Below are positions 51,496-59,527 of a stretch of DNA of 64,000 nucleotides, piece after piece. Origin of the DNA: CAYWVO01 sp964461835 (lineage in GTDB: Bacteria; Zixibacteria; MSB-5A5; WJJR01; JAJRUJ01); the NCBI GenBank assembly GCA_964461835.1, contig CAYWVO010000004.1:39879-103878 (forward strand), read 5' to 3'. Under the pieces are notes generated by a model. That model saw only the letters and a list, made by a program, of their open reading frames with translations, was not told the DNA's origin and searched no databases. The number at the start of each line of letters is the position of its first letter. Position 1 is the first letter of the stretch. The position numbers and the translations under genes were made by a program.

Positions 51496-52467
51496 ATGCG
51501 TGTATATAAAGAAAAAGACGGCAATCTCCGCCATTTGCGGGGCAAGCAGATCGGCATCATTGGTTACGGTTCGCAGGGGCGCGCCCAGGCAATCAACCTG
51601 AAGCGATCAGGTTTCCCTCCGTCGATCGGATTGCCATCACGCTCCTCCGCCCGCTTGCGGGCCAAACAGGACGGGTTTGCGCTTACGACTCCCCGGCGCA
51701 TGACCAGGCAGTCGGAAATAATTGTTATGCTCGCCCCGGATCATTTGCACGGCGAGATCTTTTCTAACGATGTATCCAGCAATCTTCGCGATGGGCAGAT
51801 GCTCGTATTGGCCCACGGTGCCAGTGTGCATTTTGGGGCAGTCGTGCCACCGCCCTTTATCGACGTCGTTTTGATTGCCCCCTTGGGTCCTGGCACGCGC
51901 TTGCAGGAACTGTATGGGAAAAAGCACGGAGTAGCCTGTTTTTTTGCGGTGCATCAGGATGCCACTGGTCAGGCACAAAGAATTGGCCTGGCACTGGCCA
52001 AGGCAATCGGCTGCCTTGCCAGCGGTGCGGTTCAAACAACCTTTGCCGAGGAAGCAGTCGGCGATTTATTTGGCGAACAGGCCGTGTTGTGTGGGGGACT
52101 CGCCCGATTGTTGAAAATGGGTTTTGATACGCTGGTCGACAATGGTCTCGCACCGGAGAAAGCCTATCTGGAATGTGTGCATCAAATCGATCTCATCGTG
52201 GATCTGATTAAGTCTGGCGGCATCGACGGGATGCTGGCGCGCATCTCCCGCACCGCCGCCTGGGGCGCAATTCGTAATGGTCCGCGTGCGGTCGGCGAAC
52301 ACGTGCGCAAGAATTTTGCCGCTGTCTACCGGGAAGTGGAGACCGGCGCCTTTTACGCCGAACTCCTCGAGCGGCGGATCGATGACCGACTCGACTCCTC
52401 GGTACTCACCGATGATCGGTTTGAAACTGCCGCTCGCAGAGTTCGTGAACTCTTGGAGGAAAAATAG
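51496..52467 (+). CDS. Ketol-acid reductoisomerase homologue with altered active site
   Basis: 323 residues, close in length and order to class I KARI (IlvC). Rossmann nucleotide site IGIIGYGSQGRAQAINLKRSG; HGASVHFGAVVPP; HQDATGQAQ; the knotted domain TTFAEEAVGDLFGEQAVLCGG with Asp190 and Glu194 kept. Against this, the usual APK(G/C)PG is APLGPG (the catalytic Lys near 130 is Leu), and the usual FE-x-LHE is LECVHQ, so metal-ligand Glu230 is Gln while Glu226 stays; Ser251 (ISRTA) remains but TAEYG is TAAWG. Branched-chain synthesis is therefore doubtful. No ilvB, ilvN, ilvD or leu genes are near. Function unknown. Confidence 0.78.
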   Translation: MRVYKEKDGNLRHLRGKQIGIIGYGSQGRAQAINLKRSGFPPSIGLPSRSSARLRAKQDGFALTTPRRMTRQSEIIVMLAPDHLHGEIFSNDVSSNLRDGQMLVLAHGASVHFGAVVPPPFIDVVLIAPLGPGTRLQELYGKKHGVACFFAVHQDATGQAQRIGLALAKAIGCLASGAVQTTFAEEAVGDLFGEQAVLCGGLARLLKMGFDTLVDNGLAPEKAYLECVHQIDLIVDLIKSGGIDGMLARISRTAAWGAIRNGPRAVGEHVRKNFAAVYREVETGAFYAELLERRIDDRLDSSVLTDDRFETAARRVRELLEEK

Positions 52468-52507
52468 TAGTGCAGTATGAAAAGCAACCACAGGTGAATT
52501 GCAGTAG

Positions 52508-52550
52508 GTCGGGTTCCGAGGTCCGCAATCAGCGGACCGAAAAACCCGAC
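52508..52550. repeat. Two-tier hairpin repeat element
   Basis: Outer arms GTCGGGTT (52508-52515) / AACCCGAC (52543-52550), 4 by 4 internal loop (CCGA / GAAA), inner arms GGTCCGC (52520-52526) / GCGGACC (52532-52538), 5-base loop. No T run follows, so it is not a standard terminator; it resembles the palindromic repeats at the right end of the window in style (GTAGG...). Confidence 0.55.
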
Positions 52551-52573
52551 ACTATTCGAATGGGGGACCGGGC

Positions 52574-53671
52574 GTGACAAATAGTCCTGTAAAACTTCGC
52601 TTGGTATTGCCGCTGCGTCTCTCTGTCTTCTGTCTCCTTATTGGAATGGTGTTGGTTGCCACTGTACGGGCTGATGAAAATACGGAACAATATCCCTCTA
52701 TCTGGAATGACCTCGAACTCCGGGAGATGGTCCTCACCGGGATTGATTATACAATCACCGAACAGTATGCGGCGGCTGAAAGCCTGTTCTCGGTGCTCGC
52801 CACGCGGTATCCGCAAAGCCCGGTCGGTCCGTTGTTTTGGGCGGGAACAATCCAGACTGAGATGCTGGATCTGGAAGATGGACGCCTGTGGCCGGAAGCA
52901 CATACGTTAATAGAGGAAACAATTGAGGAAGCGGAGGCGTGGGCCACTGCCGATCCGCACAATCCGGAGCCGTATTTTTTCTCCGGTACCGCCTACGGAT
53001 ACTGGGCGATGCATGAATCACACTGGGGTCGCTGGTATATCGCAATTGAAAAAGGACTGAAAGCCGGCAACCGGTTTAAGACCGCGGTCGAACTGGATCC
53101 CACCTTTATCGATGCCTATGTCGGACTCGGTAGTTATCAGTACTGGAAGTCGGCCAAGATGACGATGCTGAGCTGGCTTCCGCTGGTCGAGGATGAACGC
53201 CGGACGGGGATTCGTCACTTGGAGCGCGTGGCGGCGCGGGGCACGTTTGCGAAAACCACCGCGAAAAACAGCCTGGTCTGGATTTGGCTCGATTACGGTT
53301 TTCCGCAGAAAGCGTATGAGCTCTCGGCTGAGCTGCGAGAAAAATATCCCGAATCGAAGATGTTCTGGTGGGCTTCGGGACAGGCGGCGCTGGAGTCCTA
53401 TCGCTGGCAGGAAGCAATCGCTATTTACGATACCCTGGCAACACGGATTACTGATCAAGGTCCAGGGAACTACTATAATCTGATTGAATGCGCCTATTAC
53501 ACCGCAATCGCCGCGTACGAAGCGGGCGAATACGCTCGGTGCCGCACGGAATGCCAAAAAGCACACGCCTATCCCGCACCGCAACATATCCGTAAACGCC
53601 AGAAAGACAAACTGGCGGAATTGGAAGAATTGTTCTTGAAACTCAACAATTATGCGACAGAAGGACAATAA
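52574..53671 (+). CDS. Exported tetratricopeptide-repeat protein
   Basis: 365 residues. Signal peptide LRLSVFCLLIGMVLVATVRA after a short polar start. The rest is helical with TPR-like units: GIDYTITEQYAAAESLFSVLATRYPQSPVG, EPYFFSGTAYGYWAMHESHW, NRFKTAVELDPTFIDAYVGLGSYQYW, SAELREKYPESKMFWWASGQAAL, and SYRWQEAIAIYDTL. Rich in aromatic residues in the middle part (WKSAKMTMLSWLPLVE). Start GTG at 52574 with GGGGG about seven bases upstream. No enzyme motif. Probably an envelope scaffold; function unknown. It converges with the nucleosidase gene, 19 bases between stops. Confidence 0.75.
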   Translation: MTNSPVKLRLVLPLRLSVFCLLIGMVLVATVRADENTEQYPSIWNDLELREMVLTGIDYTITEQYAAAESLFSVLATRYPQSPVGPLFWAGTIQTEMLDLEDGRLWPEAHTLIEETIEEAEAWATADPHNPEPYFFSGTAYGYWAMHESHWGRWYIAIEKGLKAGNRFKTAVELDPTFIDAYVGLGSYQYWKSAKMTMLSWLPLVEDERRTGIRHLERVAARGTFAKTTAKNSLVWIWLDYGFPQKAYELSAELREKYPESKMFWWASGQAALESYRWQEAIAIYDTLATRITDQGPGNYYNLIECAYYTAIAAYEAGEYARCRTECQKAHAYPAPQHIRKRQKDKLAELEELFLKLNNYATEGQ

Positions 53672-53690
53672 TCCCTGCCTTGTGTTCGCA

Positions 53691-54554
53691 CTACTCGAAT
53701 ACCTCAACGGCGGCCATGGTCATAAAGGTCAGCACCACCGCGGCGGAATTATCCGCAGCCACCCGGAAGAATTCCCGCAATTCGGTGCCCGCTGTCGCTG
53801 AACCGGAACCGCCCGCTAGATCGGAACACGATCGGATAATCACACACGGTATCCCATTCGCCAGCGCTCCGTGCAGAACCGCGGTCGATTCCATATCGAC
53901 AATCTCTGCGTCGAATCGTTCCGCCAGCCAGGTTCGTTTCTCTTTTTGATCGATAAACTGATTGCCGGTAACCCCCACCCCACCGACATGAATCTGAATG
54001 GCGCGATCGACAATCGGTTCAAATTTTCCGGCCGCAGCGTAGGCCGCTTGTTCTGCCCAGTCAAAGAGTTGTGAATCAACCGGCAACCGCAGCATCGGTG
54101 TCCAGGTTGAATCACCAGCCAGCCCGACTTGCAGGGAGTCGGTGCGGAGACCGTCGGGCCCGAGATGCCCGAAATCATGCGTGACCCAGAAACCGGGAAT
54201 CACCAAATCGCCAATTTTATTTGTATCCGAAATCGCGCCACAGATACCGGTAAACAGGATTCCCCGCAGATCATACCGATCAGCCATATGCTGCACGGTC
54301 AACGCCGCATTGGTGGTACCCATGCCGGATTCGACCAGTACAACTTGCTGACCGTTCAGGGTACCGGAAGTGACGGGCCGCCCGGCCCATGTGGTATCAA
54401 CAGCGTTGGTCATTTGCGCCCGCAGGATTTGCCCCTCTTCAGGAAACGCGTACATCACCAGCCATGGTTGTGCGGTATAATCTCCGGCACAACCGGCAAA
54501 AAGGACAATCCCCAGCAACAAAACTATTGGTCGCAAAGCATTACGCGGTCGCAT
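53691..54554 (-). CDS. Exported lipoprotein of the MTA/SAH nucleosidase (PNP_UDP_1) family
   Basis: 287 residues. A lipobox signal (VLLLGIVLFAGC) precedes a nucleoside-phosphorylase-fold domain like MtnN/Pfs: YAFPEEGQILRAQM with the catalytic-type Glu, GQQVVLVESGMGTTNAALTVQHM, GILFTGICGAISDTNKIGDLVI, AEIVDMESTAVLHGALANGIPCVIIRSCSDLAGG. The ME-S/T motif and the final Asp of SCSDLAG match the ribose and base contacts of the nucleosidases. Most relatives are cytoplasmic; an exported one would hydrolyse extracellular methylthioadenosine, S-adenosylhomocysteine or other nucleosides. AGGTAGG precedes the ATG closely. Confidence 0.85.
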   Translation of the reverse strand: MRPRNALRPIVLLLGIVLFAGCAGDYTAQPWLVMYAFPEEGQILRAQMTNAVDTTWAGRPVTSGTLNGQQVVLVESGMGTTNAALTVQHMADRYDLRGILFTGICGAISDTNKIGDLVIPGFWVTHDFGHLGPDGLRTDSLQVGLAGDSTWTPMLRLPVDSQLFDWAEQAAYAAAGKFEPIVDRAIQIHVGGVGVTGNQFIDQKEKRTWLAERFDAEIVDMESTAVLHGALANGIPCVIIRSCSDLAGGSGSATAGTELREFFRVAADNSAAVVLTFMTMAAVEVFE

Positions 54555-54656
54555 ACCTACCTCCCGGACAACGGTTTGACAAATCTTAGGCCGGCAGAGG
54601 GGAGATCGTCAACGGGAATATACATTTGCCGGAAAAATATCGTATCAAGGTATGGA

Positions 54657-54696
54657 TTGATTTAGGCGGCAAGTTTGGGTATCGTTTTGTGATACG
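54657..54696 (+). promoter_or_regulatory. Possible promoter of pdxS with overlapping GTATC/GATAC palindrome
   Basis: TTGATT (54657-54662), 17-base spacer, TATCGT (54680-54685). The inverted repeat GTATC (54679-54683) / GATAC (54691-54695) covers the -10. Leader to the ATG at 54734 about 40 bases. Confidence 0.35.
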
Positions 54697-54733
54697 ACGT
54701 CGTTCCCGGCAATGGGAGTAACGAGGTACTCAG

Positions 54734-55612
54734 ATGACGATAGATGAAACACGCAAAGTAAAAATCGGCCTCGCGGAAATGCTCAAGGGCGGGGTCATTA
54801 TGGACGTCACCAATGCCGAGCAGGCGAAAATTGCCGAGGATGCCGGCGCGGTGGCGGTGATGGCGTTAGAGCGGGTTCCCGCGGATATTCGCAAAGAGGG
54901 CGGAGTCGCGCGGATGGCCGATCCGCTGAAAATTGCCGAGATCCAAAAAGCGGTAACCATTCCGGTCATGGCCAAATGCCGTATCGGACATTTTGCCGAG
55001 GCGCAGGTTCTGGAGGCGCTGGAAGTCGATTTTATCGACGAATCAGAAGTGCTCACCCCGGCCGATGAACACAATCACATCGATAAAGACCCGTTTAGAG
55101 TTCCCTTTGTCTGTGGCTGCCGGAATTTGGGCGAAGCCCTGCGCCGCATTGGCGAAGGCGCCGCGTTAATTCGGACCAAGGGAGAGGCCGGCTCGGGGAA
55201 CATTGTGGAGGCGGTCCGGCATATGCGACTGGTCCAGACCAGTATCCGCCAACTCACGATATTGCGCGACGATGAATTAATGGCCGCCGCCAAGGAACAT
55301 CGTGTCCCCTTCGATCTGGTGAAATGGGTGGCACAAAACGGCAAACTGCCGGTGCCGAATTTCGCCGCTGGTGGGATTGCTACGCCGGCCGATGCCTCCC
55401 TGATGATGCAATTGGGCGCCGAATCGGTGTTTGTTGGTTCGGGAATTTTTAAATCAGAGAATCCGTCACCACGGGCCAAAGCAATCGTACAGGCGACTAC
55501 CCACTATATGGACTTCGGAAAAATCGCCGAACTTTCCAAAGGACTTGGGGAGGCGATGCACGGCCTGGAAATCGGGAGTATTCCCGAGGGCCAATTATTG
55601 CAGGTCCGGTAA
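54734..55612 (+). CDS. pdxS: Pyridoxal 5'-phosphate synthase, synthase subunit
   Basis: 292 residues, normal. Makes PLP from ribose 5-phosphate, glyceraldehyde 3-phosphate and ammonia delivered by PdxT. Strongly conserved: KIGLAEMLKGGVIMDVTNAEQA, GAVAVMALERVPADIR, MAKCRIGHFAEAQVLEAL with the catalytic Lys, VDFIDESEVLTPADE, HIDK, GCRNLGEALRRIGEGAALIRTKGE and NFAAGGIATPADA. GAGG eight bases before the ATG. Forms a dodecameric core with PdxT. A hairpin with a T run follows its stop before pdxT. Confidence 0.98.
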   Translation: MTIDETRKVKIGLAEMLKGGVIMDVTNAEQAKIAEDAGAVAVMALERVPADIRKEGGVARMADPLKIAEIQKAVTIPVMAKCRIGHFAEAQVLEALEVDFIDESEVLTPADEHNHIDKDPFRVPFVCGCRNLGEALRRIGEGAALIRTKGEAGSGNIVEAVRHMRLVQTSIRQLTILRDDELMAAAKEHRVPFDLVKWVAQNGKLPVPNFAAGGIATPADASLMMQLGAESVFVGSGIFKSENPSPRAKAIVQATTHYMDFGKIAELSKGLGEAMHGLEIGSIPEGQLLQVR

Positions 55613-55640
55613 CGTTTTCTGTACAAAAAGGGATAAATCG

Positions 55641-55663
55641 GGGCGCACATGCTGCGCCCTTTT
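55641..55663 (+). terminator. Hairpin with T run between pdxS and pdxT
   Basis: GGGCGCA (55641-55647) / TGCGCCC (55653-55659) with a 5-base loop and then TTTT. It sits 28 bases after the pdxS stop and before the pdxT start, so it is an intercistronic terminator or attenuator. An upstream ACAAAAAGGG (55623-55632) can pair with the CCCTTTTGT of the 3' side as a competing structure. Confidence 0.6.
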
Positions 55664-55690
55664 GTGTATCAGCGTATGAGCATGATGAGC

Positions 55691-56317
55691 ATGTCACCGA
55701 CCATCGGAATCCTGGCGTTGCAAGGGGCCTTTGATCTGCACGTCCAGGTGTTACAGCGGCTCAATGTCCCCTGGTTACTGGTTAAGACCCAGGAGGAGTT
55801 AGCGCGGTGTGACGCCTTGATTATCCCTGGCGGTGAATCCACGACAATGCGCTGGTTTTTCAAGACAGAGGGACTCACCGAGGCAATCAAGGATTTCATT
55901 CAAACCAGGCCCGTCATGGGTACCTGTGCCGGATTAATTTTACTGGCGAAAAACGTGGCCGACGATCTCGTACCCCAGGGATTTGGGGCGATCGATGTTG
56001 ATGTCCGCCGTAATGCTTTCGGCCGTCAGGTGCATTCCCATACGCTTGCGGGCACCATTGACTTGGGTGATGGCCCCCGTCCATTTCCAATGGTCTTTAT
56101 CCGTGCGCCACGGATCGAACGCGTCGGTTCAGGAGTAGATGTCTTGGGGCTGCGTGATGACGAACCGACCATGGTCAAAAGTGGTCATATCCTGGCCATG
56201 AGCTTTCATCCTGAACTCTCGGGCCGGGATGATATTCATGAGTATTTTGTGCAGCACATAGTCTCGGGGACGATGCACGATCAGTCCACCAACCCACTGC
56301 AACGAAAGAGCGCGTGA
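55691..56317 (+). CDS. pdxT: Pyridoxal 5'-phosphate synthase, glutaminase subunit
   Basis: 208 residues. Class I glutamine amidotransferase feeding ammonia to PdxS. Glutaminase triad: Cys in VMGTCAGLILLA, His and Glu in SFHPELSGRDDIHEYF; oxyanion IPGGESTTMRWF; substrate RRNAFGRQVHS and IRAPRIERVG. The start is chosen at 55691 (MSPTIGILALQGAFDLH), closest to the family N-terminus; in-frame ATGs at 55676, 55682 and 55685 precede it with no better ribosome site, and one at 55649 lies inside the hairpin. Four bases before lipA. Confidence 0.95.
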   Translation: MSPTIGILALQGAFDLHVQVLQRLNVPWLLVKTQEELARCDALIIPGGESTTMRWFFKTEGLTEAIKDFIQTRPVMGTCAGLILLAKNVADDLVPQGFGAIDVDVRRNAFGRQVHSHTLAGTIDLGDGPRPFPMVFIRAPRIERVGSGVDVLGLRDDEPTMVKSGHILAMSFHPELSGRDDIHEYFVQHIVSGTMHDQSTNPLQRKSA

Positions 56318-56321
56318 TTGT

Positions 56322-57326
56322 ATGTCCGATTCTGCCGAACGTCATTATAATCCCGACCAGGCCGCAGGAACAAACCGTCATGGGCAGCAGGTTCCTGAAC
56401 GCGCCTGGACCAAAAAGAAAATCTCCCTGAGCAGCCTGGGCAAGAAACCACGGTGGTTGAAATCGACCGCAACGTTCGGCCCCAAGTATATTCGGGTGAA
56501 GAAGGCGCTGGCCGACTGCGGCTTGCATACGGTCTGCGAGGAGGCCAACTGCCCCAACATTCGGGAGTGTTTCTCCGCCGGCACGGCGACATTTCTCATT
56601 CTGGGAAACGTCTGCACGCGGGGGTGTCGATTCTGTGACGTCATCAAAGGCAAGCCTGCGGGTCTGGATTTGGCAGAACCAAGACGTCTCGCGGAAAGTG
56701 TTGCCCGCCTGAACTTAAAGCAGGTTGTGGTCACCTCGGTGACCCGGGATGATCTCGCCGATGGCGGGGCGACGATTTTTGCTGAGACCATCCGTCAACT
56801 GCGGTTGCATGACCCGGAAGTCAAAGTCGAGGTCTTAATCCCTGACTTTGCGGGTAATTTGGATGCCGTGCAAACGGTACTCGCTGCGGCGCCGGACGTG
56901 CTCAACCACAATATCGAAACGGTGCCCCGGTTGTACCAACGGGTGCGTCCCAAGGCCCAGTATGCCGGGTCGCTGGAAATATTGCGTATGGCTGCTGAAT
57001 CCCCGAAGGCCGGGCGAGCCAAGTCCGGTATCATGGTCGGCTTGGGTGAAACAACCGAGGAAGTGCACCAGACGATGCAAGATATCCAGCAGACCGGCTG
57101 CAGTATCCTTACCATCGGGCAATACCTCGCCCCGTCCGGCTGGCATCTGCCAATTGAACGCTACTACGAACCGCACGAGTTCACTGCGCTCGCCGAGTAC
57201 GGCCGTGAGATCGGGCTCGATCATGTGGAAGCAGGACCACTGGTGCGCAGTTCCTATAAAGCATTCGATCAATTGAGCAGTGCCGAGCGGGACAATGGTA
57301 CATCGGGGCAGGAGGGTCAACCGTAG
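56322..57326 (+). CDS. lipA: Lipoyl synthase
   Basis: 334 residues. Radical SAM enzyme inserting two sulfurs into octanoyl-protein to make lipoate. Auxiliary cluster Cys in CEEANCPNIRECF, radical SAM CTRGCRFCDV, and the C-terminal auxiliary-cluster serine in GPLVRSSYKA. VVTSVTRDDLADGGA, NHNIETVPRLYQRVRP and SGIMVGLGET are typical. The first 35 residues are a longer polar extension than in many LipA proteins. No lipB is adjacent. Its TAG overlaps the ispG GTG. Confidence 0.97.
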   Translation: MSDSAERHYNPDQAAGTNRHGQQVPERAWTKKKISLSSLGKKPRWLKSTATFGPKYIRVKKALADCGLHTVCEEANCPNIRECFSAGTATFLILGNVCTRGCRFCDVIKGKPAGLDLAEPRRLAESVARLNLKQVVVTSVTRDDLADGGATIFAETIRQLRLHDPEVKVEVLIPDFAGNLDAVQTVLAAAPDVLNHNIETVPRLYQRVRPKAQYAGSLEILRMAAESPKAGRAKSGIMVGLGETTEEVHQTMQDIQQTGCSILTIGQYLAPSGWHLPIERYYEPHEFTALAEYGREIGLDHVEAGPLVRSSYKAFDQLSSAERDNGTSGQEGQP

Positions 57327-58420
57327 TGTTCGTCAAATTTGGTCGCAAACCCACGCGCGAAGTCGACATCGGCGGCGTAAAAATCGGCGGCGATAACCCG
57401 GTGGCGATTCAGTCGATGTGCGACACCGATACCCGGGATATTGACGCTACGGTCAAACAAATCAAAACACTTGAAGAGGCGGATTGCGAAATCATCCGCG
57501 TGGCGATACCCGACAAACAGGCGGCGGAGGCCCTGCCGGAAATCAAACGCGCCATGTCCGTCCCGCTCGTGGCCGATATCCATTTCGACTGGCGGTTGGC
57601 GATTGCCGCAGCGGACGCCAGGGTGGACAAACTCCGCATTAATCCGGGGAATATTGGCGGGAAAGAAAAAATCCGCGAGGTGGTCGCCGCAGCCAGGCAC
57701 CATGGTCTGCCGCTGCGTGTCGGTGTTAACCAGGGTTCAATTGAAAAGGACCTGCTCGATAAGTATGGCGGACCCAATCCGGATGCCCTGGTCGAGTCGG
57801 CCCTCCGCAATGTTGAATATCTCGTCGAATTCGATTTTCATGATATCGTCTTGTCACTGAAAGCCTCCGACGCGTCCCAGACCATCGACGCCTATCGTAA
57901 AATCTCGGCCAAGTGTGACTACCCGTTACACCTGGGCGTAACCGAGGCCGGTCCACAGTGGTCGGGGACCGTTAAAACAGCCGTCGCTTTCGGCGCGTTA
58001 CTGGCTGAGGGAATCGGGGATACGATACGTGTATCGCTGACCGCCCCGGTAGAAGAAGAGGTCAAGGCGGGCTGGGAAATCCTCAAATCGTTGGGATTGC
58101 GCCAACGCGGCCCGGTCTTGATTTCTTGCCCCACCTGTGGCCGCCTGGAGATTGACCTGGTCAAACTCGTAGACGAGGTCCAGCAGATGCTGGCGCATAT
58201 CAAAGACCCAATCACCGTGGCAGTTATGGGGTGTGTGGTCAACGGGCCGGGAGAAGTGCGCGAAGCCGACGTTGGCATCATCGGCGGTCGTGGAATTTAT
58301 CTGCTGACCCGCAAGGGCAAGATCGTCTTCCGCACTAAAGAATTCACCGAAGCTCGGCAGGCGCTCTTAGATCATCTGGATGAAATCGTGGCCGAGCGGC
58401 AGGCGACCATTCAATCGTAG
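57326..58420 (+). CDS. ispG: 4-hydroxy-3-methylbut-2-en-1-yl diphosphate synthase
   Basis: 364 residues, short bacterial form. Fe-S enzyme that converts ME-cPP to HMBPP, the penultimate step of the MEP isoprenoid pathway. TIM barrel: PVAIQSMCDTDTRD, LVADIHFDW, LRINPGNIGG, RVGVNQGSIEK, LHLGVTEAGPQWSGTVKTA, GIGDTIRVSLTAPVEEEV. Fe-S ligands in ISCPTCGRLEID and AVMGCVVNGPGE. The GTG start overlaps the lipA stop by one base and has GGAGGG ten bases upstream. Convergent with the radical SAM gene, nine bases between stops. Confidence 0.97.
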   Translation: MFVKFGRKPTREVDIGGVKIGGDNPVAIQSMCDTDTRDIDATVKQIKTLEEADCEIIRVAIPDKQAAEALPEIKRAMSVPLVADIHFDWRLAIAAADARVDKLRINPGNIGGKEKIREVVAAARHHGLPLRVGVNQGSIEKDLLDKYGGPNPDALVESALRNVEYLVEFDFHDIVLSLKASDASQTIDAYRKISAKCDYPLHLGVTEAGPQWSGTVKTAVAFGALLAEGIGDTIRVSLTAPVEEEVKAGWEILKSLGLRQRGPVLISCPTCGRLEIDLVKLVDEVQQMLAHIKDPITVAVMGCVVNGPGEVREADVGIIGGRGIYLLTRKGKIVFRTKEFTEARQALLDHLDEIVAERQATIQS

Positions 58421-58429
58421 ACCCGGTAA

Positions 58430-59509
58430 TTAGCTTGGTGGATTTGCCGCGCCAACCAGCTTTACTTTTTCCTGCCCCTGCGGATTCATCGCCACGCCGT
58501 CAACCGGCGTGCCGCATTTTGGACATGTGTTTTCCGTGATGCGGTTGTCCGTAATCGAGAAGCCCAGCCGTTCAATCAACAATGCACCACAGGTATAGCA
58601 GAACGTTGACTCGCCGTCATCGCCGGGGGCATTGCCGGTATACACGTACCGTAAGCCGGCTTTGATTCCAATATCACGCGCGCGCCGCAACGCCGACACC
58701 GAGGTGCGCGGCAGATCGGTCATTTTGTAGTCCGGGTGAAATGCCGACACATGCCAGGGCGTATCGACACCGAGGTCGGCAATAAATTCGGCAATCTTCG
58801 TAAGTTCTTCATCGGAGTCGTTCTTTGTCGGTACGACCAGTGTCGTTACTTCCAGCCAGAACCCCAGTTTTTTAATAAGCCGCAAGGCCTCTAGTACCGG
58901 TTCCAACTTGGCGGCCAGAACTTTCTTATAATAATCGGGATTAAAACTCTTCAGGTCCACATTGTAGGCGAAGAGATAGGGCCGAATTTTTTCTACCGCC
59001 TCGGGCGTAATAAACCCGTTGGAGACAAACACCCCGTAGATATCCGATTCTGCCGCCAGTTGGGCAACATCATACGCATACTCGTAGAAAATCGTCGGCT
59101 CCGAATAGGTAAATGCGATCGTGCGGCAATTGTACTGTTTTGCGAGGGCAACCACACTCTCCGGCGACATCGGGCGGCCATTGAACCGTCGCTCTCTCTC
59201 TTTCGAGGCCTGCGACAGGTCCCAGTTCTGGCAGAACTTGCAGCGCATATTGCAGCCGACGGTCGCAATCGACATCGACTGTGATCCGGGGAAAAAATGG
59301 AATAATGGTTTTTTCTCAATAGGATCGACGTTCAGCGCCGCGGCCTGCTGATACACCAGGGTATAGAGTTCGCCGCCTTCATTTTTCCGCACCCCGCAGA
59401 CACCATAACGACCATCCTTAATATCACAATAGTGCGGGCAGAGGGTGCAGATGACAGATGAATCCTCCCCCGGTTTCCAGAATTGTGCCTTTGATAACTT
59501 CTCGCTCAT
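58430..59509 (-). CDS. amrS: AmmeMemoRadiSam-system radical SAM enzyme (AmrS-like, PflA-related)
   Basis: 359 residues. CTLCPHYCDIKDGRYGVCGVRKNEGG at the start is the AmrS N-terminal Cys-rich part; the radical SAM motif is CNMRCKFCQNWD (about residue 87). Also seen: TYSEPTIFYEYAYDVA, FVSNGFITPEAVEKI, WLEVTTLVVPTKND, HVSAFHPDYKM and a C-terminal zinc-ribbon-like CYTCGALL...CPKCGTPV. The usual partners (AMMECR1 and MEMO domain proteins) are not in the window. The substrate of this system is not firmly known. It ends a minus-strand cluster with the GDPD and nitroreductase genes. Confidence 0.88.
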   Translation of the reverse strand: MSEKLSKAQFWKPGEDSSVICTLCPHYCDIKDGRYGVCGVRKNEGGELYTLVYQQAAALNVDPIEKKPLFHFFPGSQSMSIATVGCNMRCKFCQNWDLSQASKERERRFNGRPMSPESVVALAKQYNCRTIAFTYSEPTIFYEYAYDVAQLAAESDIYGVFVSNGFITPEAVEKIRPYLFAYNVDLKSFNPDYYKKVLAAKLEPVLEALRLIKKLGFWLEVTTLVVPTKNDSDEELTKIAEFIADLGVDTPWHVSAFHPDYKMTDLPRTSVSALRRARDIGIKAGLRYVYTGNAPGDDGESTFCYTCGALLIERLGFSITDNRITENTCPKCGTPVDGVAMNPQGQEKVKLVGAANPPS

Positions 59510-59527
59510 CAGGATACCCTACTAGCC

